Shown here piece after piece: positions 11,967-21,773 of a stretch of DNA of 48,206 nt (its first letter is position 1; each line of letters opens with the position of its first letter). This DNA comes from Zygnema cylindricum (lineage: Eukaryota; Streptophyta; Zygnematophyceae; Zygnematales; Zygnemataceae), in NCBI GenBank assembly GCA_037447655.1, contig JBBHKE010002091.1, forward strand, positions 1 through 48,206, written 5' to 3'. The notes below the pieces were generated by a model. The model had not been told where the DNA came from. It did not search any database and saw only the letters and a program-made list of their open reading frames with translations. The translations under genes and the position numbers were made by a program.

Positions 11967-13420
11967 ATCGTTAGAGCGGATACTTGAAGTTAAAAAACAC
12001 AGCTAATTACTCCACTATTTTGAAAGAGAAACAAAGTATTTAGAGATATAAAACGTGTATTTGTATTCTTTGCGGACATGGAAACCGAAAGCAGTGGAAC
12101 AAATATTTTTGTACGCGTTGAGTTGGGGTCGCTCGCGGTTAGCATTCTGGTTTCTAAAACACTGGTTGAAACTAATCTGAAACAAAACACCACTGCTAAG
12201 ACGCATAATCTTCTTGGAGCGTTTATGGTTGTGGTGCGACACCATGAATTGCTGTCAGAGTAAAGAAATTATTAACTTGTGTTTTTTAGCGTTTTTAAGG
12301 GGTTTTTAGCGTATTTTAGGGTTTTTTAGGGTTTGTTACGCAGAATCGTCACCACAAAACAAAGTCTAATCAAAGTTGGTCACAAAATCTTTGGTCTTAC
12401 GATTGGCGCTCGCTGGGGTTGAGTTGCGCATGTTTTTATAAACAAGGTGACGAAAGCCAAAGGTACAGGCGTTTCTTATGTTTATGTGCAAAATATAGAG
12501 ATTTATGAAACAAAGAGAAAGTTTTATCACCTCATTAATCGACACAAAAAATTGAAGTTCATAGGCGAGATTGCTAGTGTTATGTTTAAACAAGTTTTTG
12601 TTGATATTTGGTATAGTATGTGTTATAGGATCCACCTAATTTTTCAATCGATGAGATAAATTGAACAACCTAATAGACTGTGTAAAACTATGGCGATAGC
12701 AATATGTATTTGAGGTCTGTCTGTACGTTATTTCGATGCCGTACATTTTATACAAATAGTTCATGCCACAAGTTTTGTGCATTTTCAACATCTAAGATAC
12801 CTTCTAAGATATTGTTTCTTAGATATTGATCATAAGCAGTAATTTCGCGATATTGCTATTAATGGACAAAAGCAATAAAGATCGAGTTCCAAAGACCGAT
12901 ATATTATGATAATTCTAAAATCGCTATAAACAATCGTCAACTTTGACTTTTACTCAAAAGTAATTTCAATTAAAATTGTCTTCATGTTCGGTGACACATA
13001 TACTACCTAAACTGAATATAAGGAAACTTGAAGTGCACTGTAGAATACGAAAATGACAAATCATACCATAACAACACGCGGGTCCCTCATAACTACGCAT
13101 TGATGTCCTATGCGCATAAAATCCACGGAGTAGACTAACGATTACTACGTGCAGTGAGCATTATTTAGGGTTTTGAAAAGTTAATAAAGTTCGTACTTTA
13201 CTCTCCAACCATATAGTTTTCCACATTTCCGTACATTTCTTTGCATTTTAGGATTAGTTAAGTGGGATTTTCGGGTTTTAGGGTACATTTTTGTAGGTTT
13301 GAGTCATAGTTCAAAAGTAGGTGAAATTACGCCCATACAATATGCCTATTCTACGCAAAACTTACAATATGACCTTAAGACCCATATTGTATTGGTCGCA
13401 AAATGAAAAATTATAGTAAG
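11967..13420. other. Noncoding stretch with telomere-like patch
   Basis: No gene recognised. At about 12283-12346 the plus strand carries degenerate TTTAGGG-like units (TTTTAGGGTTTTTTAGGG and TTTTTAGCG variants), reminiscent of plant-type telomere repeat but short and imperfect. Confidence 0.4.
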
Positions 13421-13649
13421 GTCTACAATGTCACGAAAAGTCACGCGACGTCACAAGCAGTTACGGAAAATAACGTGCGCCATCACAGATTGTAGACGTT
13501 GACAGCCGTCACGGGCATTGTCGACGTATACAATCGTCACGCCCTAAGTGACAATTTCGTTTGGTACATAGGGACACCCGAAATCCGGGTCCGCCGTATC
13601 TGCGCTAAAAAACAAAAAAAAATCTCTAAGTTTGAAGTACATAGAGACG
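13421..13649. repeat. 230-bp interspersed repeat, copy 2
   Basis: Direct-orientation copy of the sequence at 11727, diverged by scattered substitutions and small indels. Alignable from GTCTACAATGTCACGA through the CCGGGTCCG core to GTACATAGAGACG. No clear target duplication at either end. Confidence 0.7.
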
Positions 13650-14498
13650 CCTAAGTTCTAAAAGAAAACGACAGAGAAAAAACCGTACTTGGCCACATGG
13701 GGCCGTACTCTTAGCCGCACAACATGACACGTTTACGTTCGCACACTCCAATAAAGACAAAAAAATACAACTACAGTACGTACCATTTCGTGCGTTCAAA
13801 ATAAAACTCGCGGCCAAATAAAGCCACGAATCGTAACTAGTGTAGACCCTACGTCCTTGAACCTTTTTCTCTTACAGAAGCAACAATCAACAACGAAAGG
13901 CCCAATCAGAGAGGGCTTAAACACGTGCGGACTCCAACAAGGCAAATACTATATAGTGTGCTGAGCATTGTTGCGGTTCTTTTTGGTCCTTAGGAATTCG
14001 TATATGTAATGGGCACAAAACGGTAGGTTTCGAAACTGGTAATATTTTAAGTTGACTATGATAAAATATAATCCAAAGTGTACGGACGATATTATTGCCA
14101 CGAACCACATAATTACGGTTTTACCGTCTCTACTGACACGTTTTCAGATTGTACATGTACGGTCAATTACGCCAAATGTCAATTCTGCGGTGAAGATTCT
14201 AAAAGTACAGTACCGTACTGTACTGTACTGTAGTTGTTTACGCGGCAAACTAACCGTTTAAAAAAAAAAAAAAAAAGTGAAAAACCCACTGTCGAAAGAA
14301 AAGGACATCATCGCGGACCAATGAACGTCCACAAATACTGTCCCTCTCAAAGAATAAAATCTTCACCTGGTTTTGAGGTACAAATTTTTACAGCTGTACG
14401 GTTTCCAGCCGTACCAGACGAGACAGCGACACCTTCAACATCGTAGTATTTAGACGGCTTACCCCCTAAACTTGCGGTTGTTTAAACGGTTAAACACG
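13650..14498. other. Noncoding stretch with a palindromic TACTG tract
   Basis: No gene seen. At 14204-14232 short TACAG/TACTG units alternate around an ACCGTAC centre and form a near-perfect palindrome, and a run of A follows at about 14260-14276. Confidence 0.4.
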
Positions 14499-15044
14499 AC
14501 ACCGTGAGTCGCTATTAGGGTTATGTACTCTATATCGGCGCCCGCAATTTTTGACCTCGAAACCTGAAATAGAATTAACATCACTAATTTTTCTTTGACG
14601 TTAACTATGGTTCTTGTTGTTTAGCGTTAACAATTATGATGTACGCATTTCCTGAATAGTGTGATGTACGAAAGATGTTAGTTCGTACAGCAATGTACTT
14701 TATTACGGAAAATCATACGGAAAATGTAGTTAACTTATGGCGGTTGCATACAGAACTGCGCTTCGAATAAACGTGGAGTCGAGTTTGCGACAAACGCGTT
14801 CGCAAACCCAAATTAGAATTATGGATTTATTAAAGTACATTGTACGGGTTGTTAGATTTTGTACATCTACCAATTTTACTGTAAAAATCATTACCCAGAT
14901 CCGGTGTACCTAAATCAGCGTTAAGGATCAATTAGAATTAAACTTTTTTTTTTTGAAATGTTGCAAAGCTCAAATTAGCATTAATAACACTAACTAGTTA
15001 TTAACACTAATCATTTCTAAACGTTAAAAACGATTCACGGTGTA
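14499..15044. mobile_element. Larger TA-MITE relative, possibly nested
   Basis: The left end CACCGTGAGTCGCTATTAG near 14500 and right end CGATTCACGGTGTA (15031-15044) are related to the arms of the smaller MITEs. Palindromic GTTTAAAC strings lie just outside both ends. At about 546 bp it is longer than its relatives, and an internal CGGTGTACC plus TTAGCG-type words near 14900 suggest a second copy inserted inside. Boundaries are approximate. Confidence 0.5.
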
Positions 15045-15413
15045 GCGTTTAAACGTTTGAATCATCGGTCGTTCAAAGGTTTGACCTCGAAAATCGTACA
15101 GGTAGCTCAGATTATATTTGGAAGCTGACAAAATTAACCAAACTAACCACTTCCACAGGTCAAAAACTTATTCTCAATCTAAGTAGCTGGAGGAGAAATA
15201 GCCAAAATATCTAAAGTCAATACTAAAACTTCTAAAGTCAATGTCAAAAACTAGCTTCAAAACATGGGTGCTTTTGCAGTGTGAAGGCTGACCATCAACA
15301 AGAAAGGAAAGAGAGAGAGGGGCAGAAAAGAGAAGGATCCGAAGAAGGAGCGTGATAGCAACAGGCATAGGAAGAGGAAGTAGAACTAGGAAGAAGAGAG
15401 AGAGAGGGAGGAG
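15045..15413. other. Upstream region of the mosaic gene
   Basis: Purine-rich, with AGAGAGAG and GGAAGAGGA runs between about 15295 and 15425, just 5' of the first lectin exon; this may be leader or promoter. No TATA box could be fixed. Confidence 0.35.
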
Positions 15414-15545
15414 ATGAGAAAAGGAGATAACAGCAAATATAAATAAAAAAATATGGCCATGGTTATTGGCTCCTGCAGCCAAATCATTCAGTGTGCTGTC
15501 ATCTTTTTTATCCTCTCTGTAATTTTTTTTACTGGGAGAGTATAG
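15414..15545 (+). pseudogene. Probable damaged signal-peptide exon of the mosaic gene
   Basis: In the lectin frame, a basic stretch is followed by the hydrophobic run IIQCAVIFFILSVIFFTGRV (15483-15542) and then TAG, directly before the lectin sequence. An ATG in this frame at 15414 is separated from the hydrophobic run by two TAA codons. Another ATG (15454, MAMVIGSCS) is one frame off. It looks like a secretion signal damaged by stops or a frameshift. Alternatively AG at 15544-15545 is a splice acceptor and the true signal peptide lies further upstream. Confidence 0.4.
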
Positions 15546-16281
15546 GCCGTCGAGACAACGTCAGCGTTCACAATTAGGCAATTTGATGATCCGAAAAATC
15601 TTATCCTTTATGGATCATCTCGACTTGTTACCTCCCAACTTCAACTTACCAATGGTCACCACCACGAAGGACGAGCATTGTTCACAAATACAGTCCCTCT
15701 TCTCCGAAATAATCGCACTAATGGGTGCGAAGCAGCTTCATTTAACGTGCAATTCTCTTTCCGCAACTACAACGACAATATAACGTGCCATGGCGATGGC
15801 TTTGCCTTCACATTTCTTGGCTCAAACATAGACTTTTCCAAATTGGGAGGGGATGGTCATCGCATGGCACTTGCGTACACAGGTGAACCTGTTGTGGGTA
15901 GTGTTAGCATTGTTTTTAGCACTTATGTCGATGATTACAATCCTCCAAGAAGATTCGTGGGCATACGTGAAAACTTTGTTTTTGCCCTAGTGACATCCAA
16001 CAGAACAACTATTTTGGATGATTTCAGTCCGTCCACCAAGTATGCGTGGGTGGATTACGATGGTGCACGCCAGATTTTGCAAGTGTACCTCAACACTGAG
16101 AATGCTAAGCCAGCGACGCCTTTGCTTACATACAAAAAATCCCTTTGCAAGTTGCTGAGGCCATCTGCCTGTGCCGCATGCCAAACAGTTACTAGGGCAT
16201 ACGTTGGATTCGCAGCTGGAACTGGCGGTTGTTTCGACACTCATGAGATTCAAAGTTGGAGCTTTGATAGTCGTTTCTCAG
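15546..16281 (+). CDS. Mosaic gene exon: L-type lectin domain A
   Basis: An uninterrupted exon for a whole legume-type lectin domain of about 240 residues, opening AVETTSAFTIRQFDDPKNL. Landmarks are CHGDGFAFTFLG (the conserved Asp of the sugar site), DYDGARQILQVYL, YVGFAAGTGG and the terminal HEIQSWSF. The metal-site strand reads SIVFSTYVDDYNPP where the family has VEFDTY, so the usual Glu and first Asp are absent and classical Ca/Mn binding may be lost. The exon ends TCA G|GTATTTT (phase 1), which joins to the proline-rich exon at 16885. It is almost base-identical to lectin B at 23.5 kb. Extracellular carbohydrate binding is inferred. Confidence 0.8.
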
Positions 16282-16884
16282 GTATTTTGCTAAAGCCTTA
16301 CCGAATAATATTATCAGATTCTTTTTATCCGCTAACTTCTGAAAGTATTTTGTAGGCTAACTTGATCACGCAATTAGTGGTCAACAAATCTTATTGTTCT
16401 GTTGGAATATCTTAAATTCCACATTATTTCTATATTACTATGATATATTTTATTAACTAATTTGCAACTATTGTACGTTCAATTTGTCACCCACATGTCA
16501 TTTGATCAAACCTCAATCATGTCTGTTACATATTTTGCAAGAACAAATAATTACGTTTTCATCCATCAACAATGTACTCCAGCAGTTTATGATTTGCATA
16601 CTTTTTTTTAGAATTTTGGCAACATAATATGTGTTTAATTTGGGCATACAACCAAGGGCTAAGACATAAGAGTTTAGGATGTCTGTTGATATAGGAAGGG
16701 ATTTGGGAAAAGGTGGAGAAAATGCAGGCACAGGCAAGCCGTTAGGAAATTTCATGTCGTAAATGTTTGCACAAACAATGAACCTCGGCATATCTTAAAC
16801 ATTAGGCATACTTTTTTTTGACCAGCACCACATGCGATCGAAGTTGGGATTACCAAGTTCTATTTTTTTTTTCTTTGGTTCCAG
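16282..16884 (+). other. Intron between lectin A and the hinge exon
   Basis: Bounded by GTATTTT and a T-rich TTCTTTGGTTCCAG acceptor. No other feature seen. Confidence 0.6.
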
Positions 16885-17007
16885 CCATTTCTCCGCCCCC
16901 GCCTCCATACTCTCCTCCACCACCACCTCGTCCTCCTCCGTCTCCCCCCAAAAGGCCCATACCAAGTCCCCCAAGACAACCTCCTCCACCGCCACCTGCA
17001 CCATCCG
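16885..17007 (+). CDS. Mosaic gene exon: proline-rich hinge
   Basis: A 123-nt exon, phase 1 at both ends, after TTCCAG and before G|GTTTGT. It encodes a roughly 41-residue proline-rich segment (AISPPPPPYSPPPPPRPPPS then KRPIPSPPRQ and PPPAPS), like an extensin or hydroxyproline-rich wall-protein linker. It follows lectin A in phase and would join lectin B, whose first codon needs the leftover G. A flexible, possibly glycosylated spacer between two lectin domains is inferred. Confidence 0.7.
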
Positions 17008-17085
17008 GTTTGTTGTCAATTCCTTGCCTTGCCGTATTGCATACTAAGTTTGTAAGGCTATAGTAAGGCTTTAATAGTGATGTTG

Positions 17086-17090
17086 TCACT
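17086..17090. repeat. Left target-site duplication of Copia element 1
   Basis: TCACT immediately outside the left LTR, matched by TCACT at 23043-23047. A 5-bp duplication is normal for Copia integration. Confidence 0.9.
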
Positions 17091-17683
17091 TGATACGCGG
17101 GGTCGGCCATTACGAGCGACAGAGATAAATCTCAGCGCCACAAACTTAAAACTCTGGAGCAGAATACACAAGGCTCAGATACGACAACTGACCAGGCAGT
17201 TTGATCAGAAATTAGAGTGGGTAGAGATAAGACAAACACAGAATTGCTTCAGACAAATTTGTTACTTCCCATTATAAGAATAGAAGTACAATTGATGTAA
17301 AACAAAATGGACAGATTGTCCCTATTAATAAAGTTGGTTTCCTGTTTTGTCTGCTTCCCTGTGAATGGATAATTGCCTACTCCTGTGCACACAACTAAAT
17401 AGCCTAACGCTAACACACTCACTAAGTGGTGGTTCAATCATAATCTGCCACGTGTAGAATGTCCACCGCACAATAAAACGTGGGGGACAGCAGCATGTTC
17501 TGACACACAAAAACTGCAAACTGAAAACAGATTCTGCAAACTGTAAACTGACATAATCCTGCTACGATTCCCCTCCCGAAAATATCGCCTATGCTAAACA
17601 AGCCGATTTGTATATCAAACACAAATACTATGAAGCGAATCGGTGTACCGGAGAATCGCCCGGAATCGCACCAAAAACTAACA
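17091..17683 (-). repeat. 3' LTR of Copia element 1
   Basis: 593 bp, same length as the other LTR. Minus-strand ends are TGTTAGTTTTTGG and CGCGTATCA. It contains the same first gag codons (MADPAY) that the 5' LTR supplies, here running into host intron sequence without function. Confidence 0.92.
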
Positions 17684-17692
17684 CTCCCACTC
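17684..17692 (-). promoter_or_regulatory. Polypurine tract of Copia element 1
   Basis: GAGTGGGAG on the minus strand directly before the 3' LTR, where plus-strand DNA synthesis would be primed. The same GGGAG motif abuts the 3' LTR of Copia 2, and a similar GGGGAG abuts that of Copia 3. Confidence 0.75.
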
Positions 17693-18101
17693 GATTCTGT
17701 GGTGATTTCCGTACTTGCAGACTTCGGTTGACTACGAACCTTCCTCGAAATATTATGCGGTCACTTTCGGTAAGTTTCGATGACATAATTAGAAACGAAT
17801 CGTACATTTGGCGAAATCGTAAATGTGCATTCCGCAGAATGGTCCGTACGAGACCGTGAAGCACAAAAATGAACAGATGTCACGCCACTGGCGCCCCACA
17901 GAGTCATGCAAGACCGTGTACCTTGTAAATGTACATCTGTCAGCTGCAAAATTGAAAATTCTAAATAAAAAAGGCGGCGCACTCCAACGAATACATGTTC
18001 ATGAACCATAAAGGTTCGGAACTCCAAGCGCCAGTAACATTCTCCCGAACCTGTTTGATTTTTCCGAGGGACAAGGTTGGGAATAGTACTCCGAGAGTAC
18101 A

Positions 18102-21100
18102 TTAGTCAGATTTTTCTGAAGGGTCACTCATCTTTCGTTTCTTGATTTCCTCAGTGATAGTGCTCTCCTTAGGTTCCTCCTCCTTAACTTTTTCTATACC
18201 TGCAAGAAAGTTAGTCAGACCTGCCTTTCTTGCACAAAGACTTAGCTTATCTCTTCCTACAGCCTTAGTGAGCATATCTGCTGCATTCTCTTTATCAGGA
18301 GTGTAGGAAAACTCCACTGCTTCCGCTGCAATCTCATTCCTAACAAAGTGATATGTCATAGAAATGTGCTTAGATTTAGGATGATTCACAGGATTTTTAA
18401 TCAATGCTAAGCAACTCTGGCTGTCTGTGAAAATCTTAGTCCTCTCAGTCTGCAAAAAGCTTATCTCATTTAGGAATGCTCTCAACCATAAGACTTCTTT
18501 TACAGTGGCGGCTGCGGCCATATATTCTGCCTCCATGGTGGAGAGTGCCACTGTTTTCTGGAGCTTGCTCGCCCAGCTTACGCTTCCATCGCCGATGATA
18601 CACAAGTAACCAGTTGTGGACTTCCTTGTGGTAAGGTCACCTCCCCAATCTGCATCGCTGTAGGCATGAATGTTAACACTTTCTTGCTCTCCTCCCAATG
18701 TCAATGTGTAATTTCTTGTCTCTTTAAGGTACTTCAGCACTCTTTTAACGGCGATCCAGTGTTGCTTGCTTGGCCTATGCAGAAATCGGCTTAGAATGCC
18801 GACAGAGGTGGCGATGTCAGGACGTGTAAAGTTCATCGCACAGATGAGGGCTCCCACTGCTTCGCGGTAGGGGGCGTCCACTGGCTCCCCTTGCTCATTT
18901 TCAGGTTCCTCAGTTAACCTTTCACCTTGTTCCATAGGTGTGCCAACTCCCCTTGCATTCTCCAAGTTGAACCTGGTGAGTAACTCTCCGATGTACTTTC
19001 TTTGGGTCAGATGTATTTTTCTGTTAGCTCTATCTCTGATGACTTCCATGCCTAGGACATACTTGAGTTCTCCTAGATCTTTCATTTCGAATTGACTCCT
19101 TAGCATGTCTTTCACTTTGGTTATATCTTCTTTGGTTTTGCCTAGAAGGATCAGGTCATCTACATAGATAGCAATGATTATGTTCATTTCAGCGTTGTAA
19201 TAGACAGAGTGATCTGACTCTATTTTTGCAAACCCTTGACTCTGCAGATATTCATCAATCTTGATATTCCAAAGTCGTGGAGATTGCTTCAGTCCGTACA
19301 GCGGTTTGGACAGCTTACAGACTTTGTTTGGATTCATGGGGTCCTCAAATCCTTCAGGCTGTTCCATGTACAATTCCTCTTCCAGTTCGTCGTGAAGGAA
19401 CGCCGTCTTCACATCCATCTGCTCAATTTCCAAGTCGAGGATGGCGGCCAAGGCAAGTAAGGTATGTATAGAATTATGCCTTACAACTGGGGCGAATGTT
19501 TCTTTGTAATCAATGCCTTCTTTCTGAGTGTAGCCCTTGGCTACTAGTCTTGTTTTGTAGCGATCGATAGTTCCGTCTGCATTTCTTTTGATTCGAAAGG
19601 TCCACTTGCTACCAATGGGTTTTCTTCCTTGCGGCAAGTCTTCTAACGTCCAGGTTTTGTTTTGCAGGATAGATGCCATTTCCTCATTGACCGCGGCCTT
19701 CCACTTCTCCCCATCCTCACCGTTGAGCGCTAGGTGGAGAGTTAGAGGCTCTTCGGCTTGAGCCATTCCGGCGAACTTCTTCCTTGGAATGTTGGTGGTA
19801 TCATACCACTCTCCAAACTTTGTTGGCGATTTTCTAGCTCTGCTGCTGCTAGCCCTTCCTGGAGCCTCTGAGGTGGGTTTCTCCCTTGTGGCCTTTTTCT
19901 TAGTTTCTTTTGTTTTAGTCACTTTTTCCACTTCCTCAGTTGTTGTAACCTCTTTCTCATGGGTTTGGCTCTCGCTGTTTGTTTCTAGTGCAAGTGGTGA
20001 ATCTTCAATTTCAGTTTCAAGAACGTTAGTTTCACCAAGGGATTCGTTTGATTTATTTGCCTCCTCTTTAGCAGACTCATCGTCGCTTGGTGACCAGTCA
20101 TCAAACGAAGGGGAGTAATTTTCCCCTTCCTTTCTCCCACTGTTGCCATGCACCTCGTTCCTTGCAAGTGTTTCTCTCTCTGCAAATTTCACATCTCTGC
20201 TTATCATAATGGTTCGAGATTCAGTGTTGAAGATTCTGTAGGCTTTTCTGCTTTCTTCGTAGCCTACAAATATTCCTTCTTTTGCTTTTGGGGCTAATTT
20301 TCCTCCTTTGTTTGCATGGTCATGGACGTATGCTTGGCTTCCAAAAACTTTCAGGCGAGAGATGGTTGGTCTGAATCCATGCCATTTCTCAAACGAAGTT
20401 GCATTCTCTAACGCAGATGTTGGACACCTATTGCGCAGGTACATTGCTGTACACATGGCTTCTCCCCAAAATTCAGAGCTAATTTGATGGGTAGCCATCA
20501 TGCTGAGTGACATTTCGTTGAGTGTGCGGTTCATCCTCTCCGCGACACCATTTTGTTGAGGTGTGCCTGGAGCCGTCAACTGATGTTCGATCCCTTCAAG
20601 GGTAAGGAAGCTTTTAAATTCTGAGGACAAACACTCCCCTCCATTGTCGCTTCTCAGTCCAATGATAGACTTTCCATGTTTCTTTTCGGCCATAGCCTTG
20701 TATTGCTTGAAACATTGAAATACCTCACTCTTGTGATTGAGTAGGTAGATGTGAGTCATCCTTGAGTAATCGTCTATGAAAGTAACAGCAAATCTTTTTC
20801 CACTGCAGGATTTTACTTTCGTCGGTCCCCACACATCTGAGTGGACAAGCTCAAGCGGCTGAGTAGCTCTTCTTCCTCCGTCCTTGGGAAAGGGGAGACG
20901 ATGTGATTTGCCCAATTCGCAGCTTTGACATGGATCTGGTGAGTCGGTCACATTGTTGAGTCCTAGTCCGTGAACAAGCTGTCCTTTGACTAGTTTTCTC
21001 ATACCGTTTGTATGCAAATGTCCCAGTCTTCGATGCCACAACATTTGATTGTGGCTAGGCGTTTTGGTTTCTTGTTCATGCTTGATTGGCATCTCAGACT

Positions 21101-21626
21101 TCTCGACTGACATTTCCAGTTTCTCTCCATTCGCAGATCGTACATTAGGTGGATTCTCCTCACTTGATTTTGGGAGAACTGCTCTTGCGGCAAGTGCGAG
21201 GCCTCTGGGTTTTGGACTACACTTCAAACGGTAGGTTCTGTCTATCATTCGTTCGCCTTCTGCAATCGTGACACCATTTTGCATGAGTTTTATTTTTCCA
21301 TGCTTTTGCCAAACTGGTGTGATGCCATTGTCCTCAGCTTGAGGAATAGAGTATAGATTTCTTTTGAAAGAGGGGACATAGAGCACGTTCTTGATGGTCC
21401 GTGATTGGATTCGGCCATTGACTAACGCCTTTATTTCGATGTCTCCTTTTCCTGTGGCATGTGCGCTATGGTTGTCTCCCATGAAGATCCGCGATGGAGC
21501 AATTTCGCGAAAGTTGGAAAACCACTCTCTCCTGAAACACATGTGCTCAGACGCACCAGTGTCCACCATCCAGTGATCGTTGCTGGTCGCGATAGAGGAC
21601 GCCATCATTGCTTGTGAGGTGACCAT
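18102..21626 (-). CDS. Copia pol: protease, integrase, RT, RNase H
   Basis: 1,174 codons without interruption, in the same frame as gag, so the displayed Met (21626) lies inside a gag-pol reading frame that really begins after the TAA at 21774. Protease: WMVDTGASEHMC (Asp at about 22). GAG-pre-integrase: HRRLGHLH...CQSCELGKSH. Integrase catalytic triad in HSDVWGP, RSDNGG and QQNGVAERMNR. RT: YVDDLILLGK. RNase H: YSDADWGG, STMEAEYMAA and DSQSCLALIKNPVNHPKSKH. All catalytic residues I can check are present, so the enzymes may be active. It provides proteolytic maturation, reverse transcription and integration inside the virus-like particle. It ends with TAA after a charged tail. Confidence 0.95.
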   Translation of the reverse strand: MVTSQAMMASSIATSNDHWMVDTGASEHMCFRREWFSNFREIAPSRIFMGDNHSAHATGKGDIEIKALVNGRIQSRTIKNVLYVPSFKRNLYSIPQAEDNGITPVWQKHGKIKLMQNGVTIAEGERMIDRTYRLKCSPKPRGLALAARAVLPKSSEENPPNVRSANGEKLEMSVEKSEMPIKHEQETKTPSHNQMLWHRRLGHLHTNGMRKLVKGQLVHGLGLNNVTDSPDPCQSCELGKSHRLPFPKDGGRRATQPLELVHSDVWGPTKVKSCSGKRFAVTFIDDYSRMTHIYLLNHKSEVFQCFKQYKAMAEKKHGKSIIGLRSDNGGECLSSEFKSFLTLEGIEHQLTAPGTPQQNGVAERMNRTLNEMSLSMMATHQISSEFWGEAMCTAMYLRNRCPTSALENATSFEKWHGFRPTISRLKVFGSQAYVHDHANKGGKLAPKAKEGIFVGYEESRKAYRIFNTESRTIMISRDVKFAERETLARNEVHGNSGRKEGENYSPSFDDWSPSDDESAKEEANKSNESLGETNVLETEIEDSPLALETNSESQTHEKEVTTTEEVEKVTKTKETKKKATREKPTSEAPGRASSSRARKSPTKFGEWYDTTNIPRKKFAGMAQAEEPLTLHLALNGEDGEKWKAAVNEEMASILQNKTWTLEDLPQGRKPIGSKWTFRIKRNADGTIDRYKTRLVAKGYTQKEGIDYKETFAPVVRHNSIHTLLALAAILDLEIEQMDVKTAFLHDELEEELYMEQPEGFEDPMNPNKVCKLSKPLYGLKQSPRLWNIKIDEYLQSQGFAKIESDHSVYYNAEMNIIIAIYVDDLILLGKTKEDITKVKDMLRSQFEMKDLGELKYVLGMEVIRDRANRKIHLTQRKYIGELLTRFNLENARGVGTPMEQGERLTEEPENEQGEPVDAPYREAVGALICAMNFTRPDIATSVGILSRFLHRPSKQHWIAVKRVLKYLKETRNYTLTLGGEQESVNIHAYSDADWGGDLTTRKSTTGYLCIIGDGSVSWASKLQKTVALSTMEAEYMAAAATVKEVLWLRAFLNEISFLQTERTKIFTDSQSCLALIKNPVNHPKSKHISMTYHFVRNEIAAEAVEFSYTPDKENAADMLTKAVGRDKLSLCARKAGLTNFLAGIEKVKEEEPKESTITEEIKKRKMSDPSEKSD

Positions 21627-21704
21627 CTCCTTCCCTTTTCCCTTCCCCTTTTTCAGTTTTGTCTCGTCTACTTTCCCATGTAATTTGTCATAGGAGTATT
21701 TCCG

Positions 21705-21746
21705 GCATACCGAGATGAAATGACCCGCCTTATCGCAATAAAAACA
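21705..21746 (-). other. Gag zinc knuckle of Copia element 1
   Basis: CFYCDKAGHFISVC, a perfect CX2CX4HX4C nucleocapsid motif, is encoded downstream of the gag stop but in the same frame as both gag and pol. Without readthrough of that stop, gag would lack its RNA-binding knuckle. Confidence 0.85.
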
Positions 21747-21773
21747 TTTTCTGTCTGTTTTTCTGTCATGATT

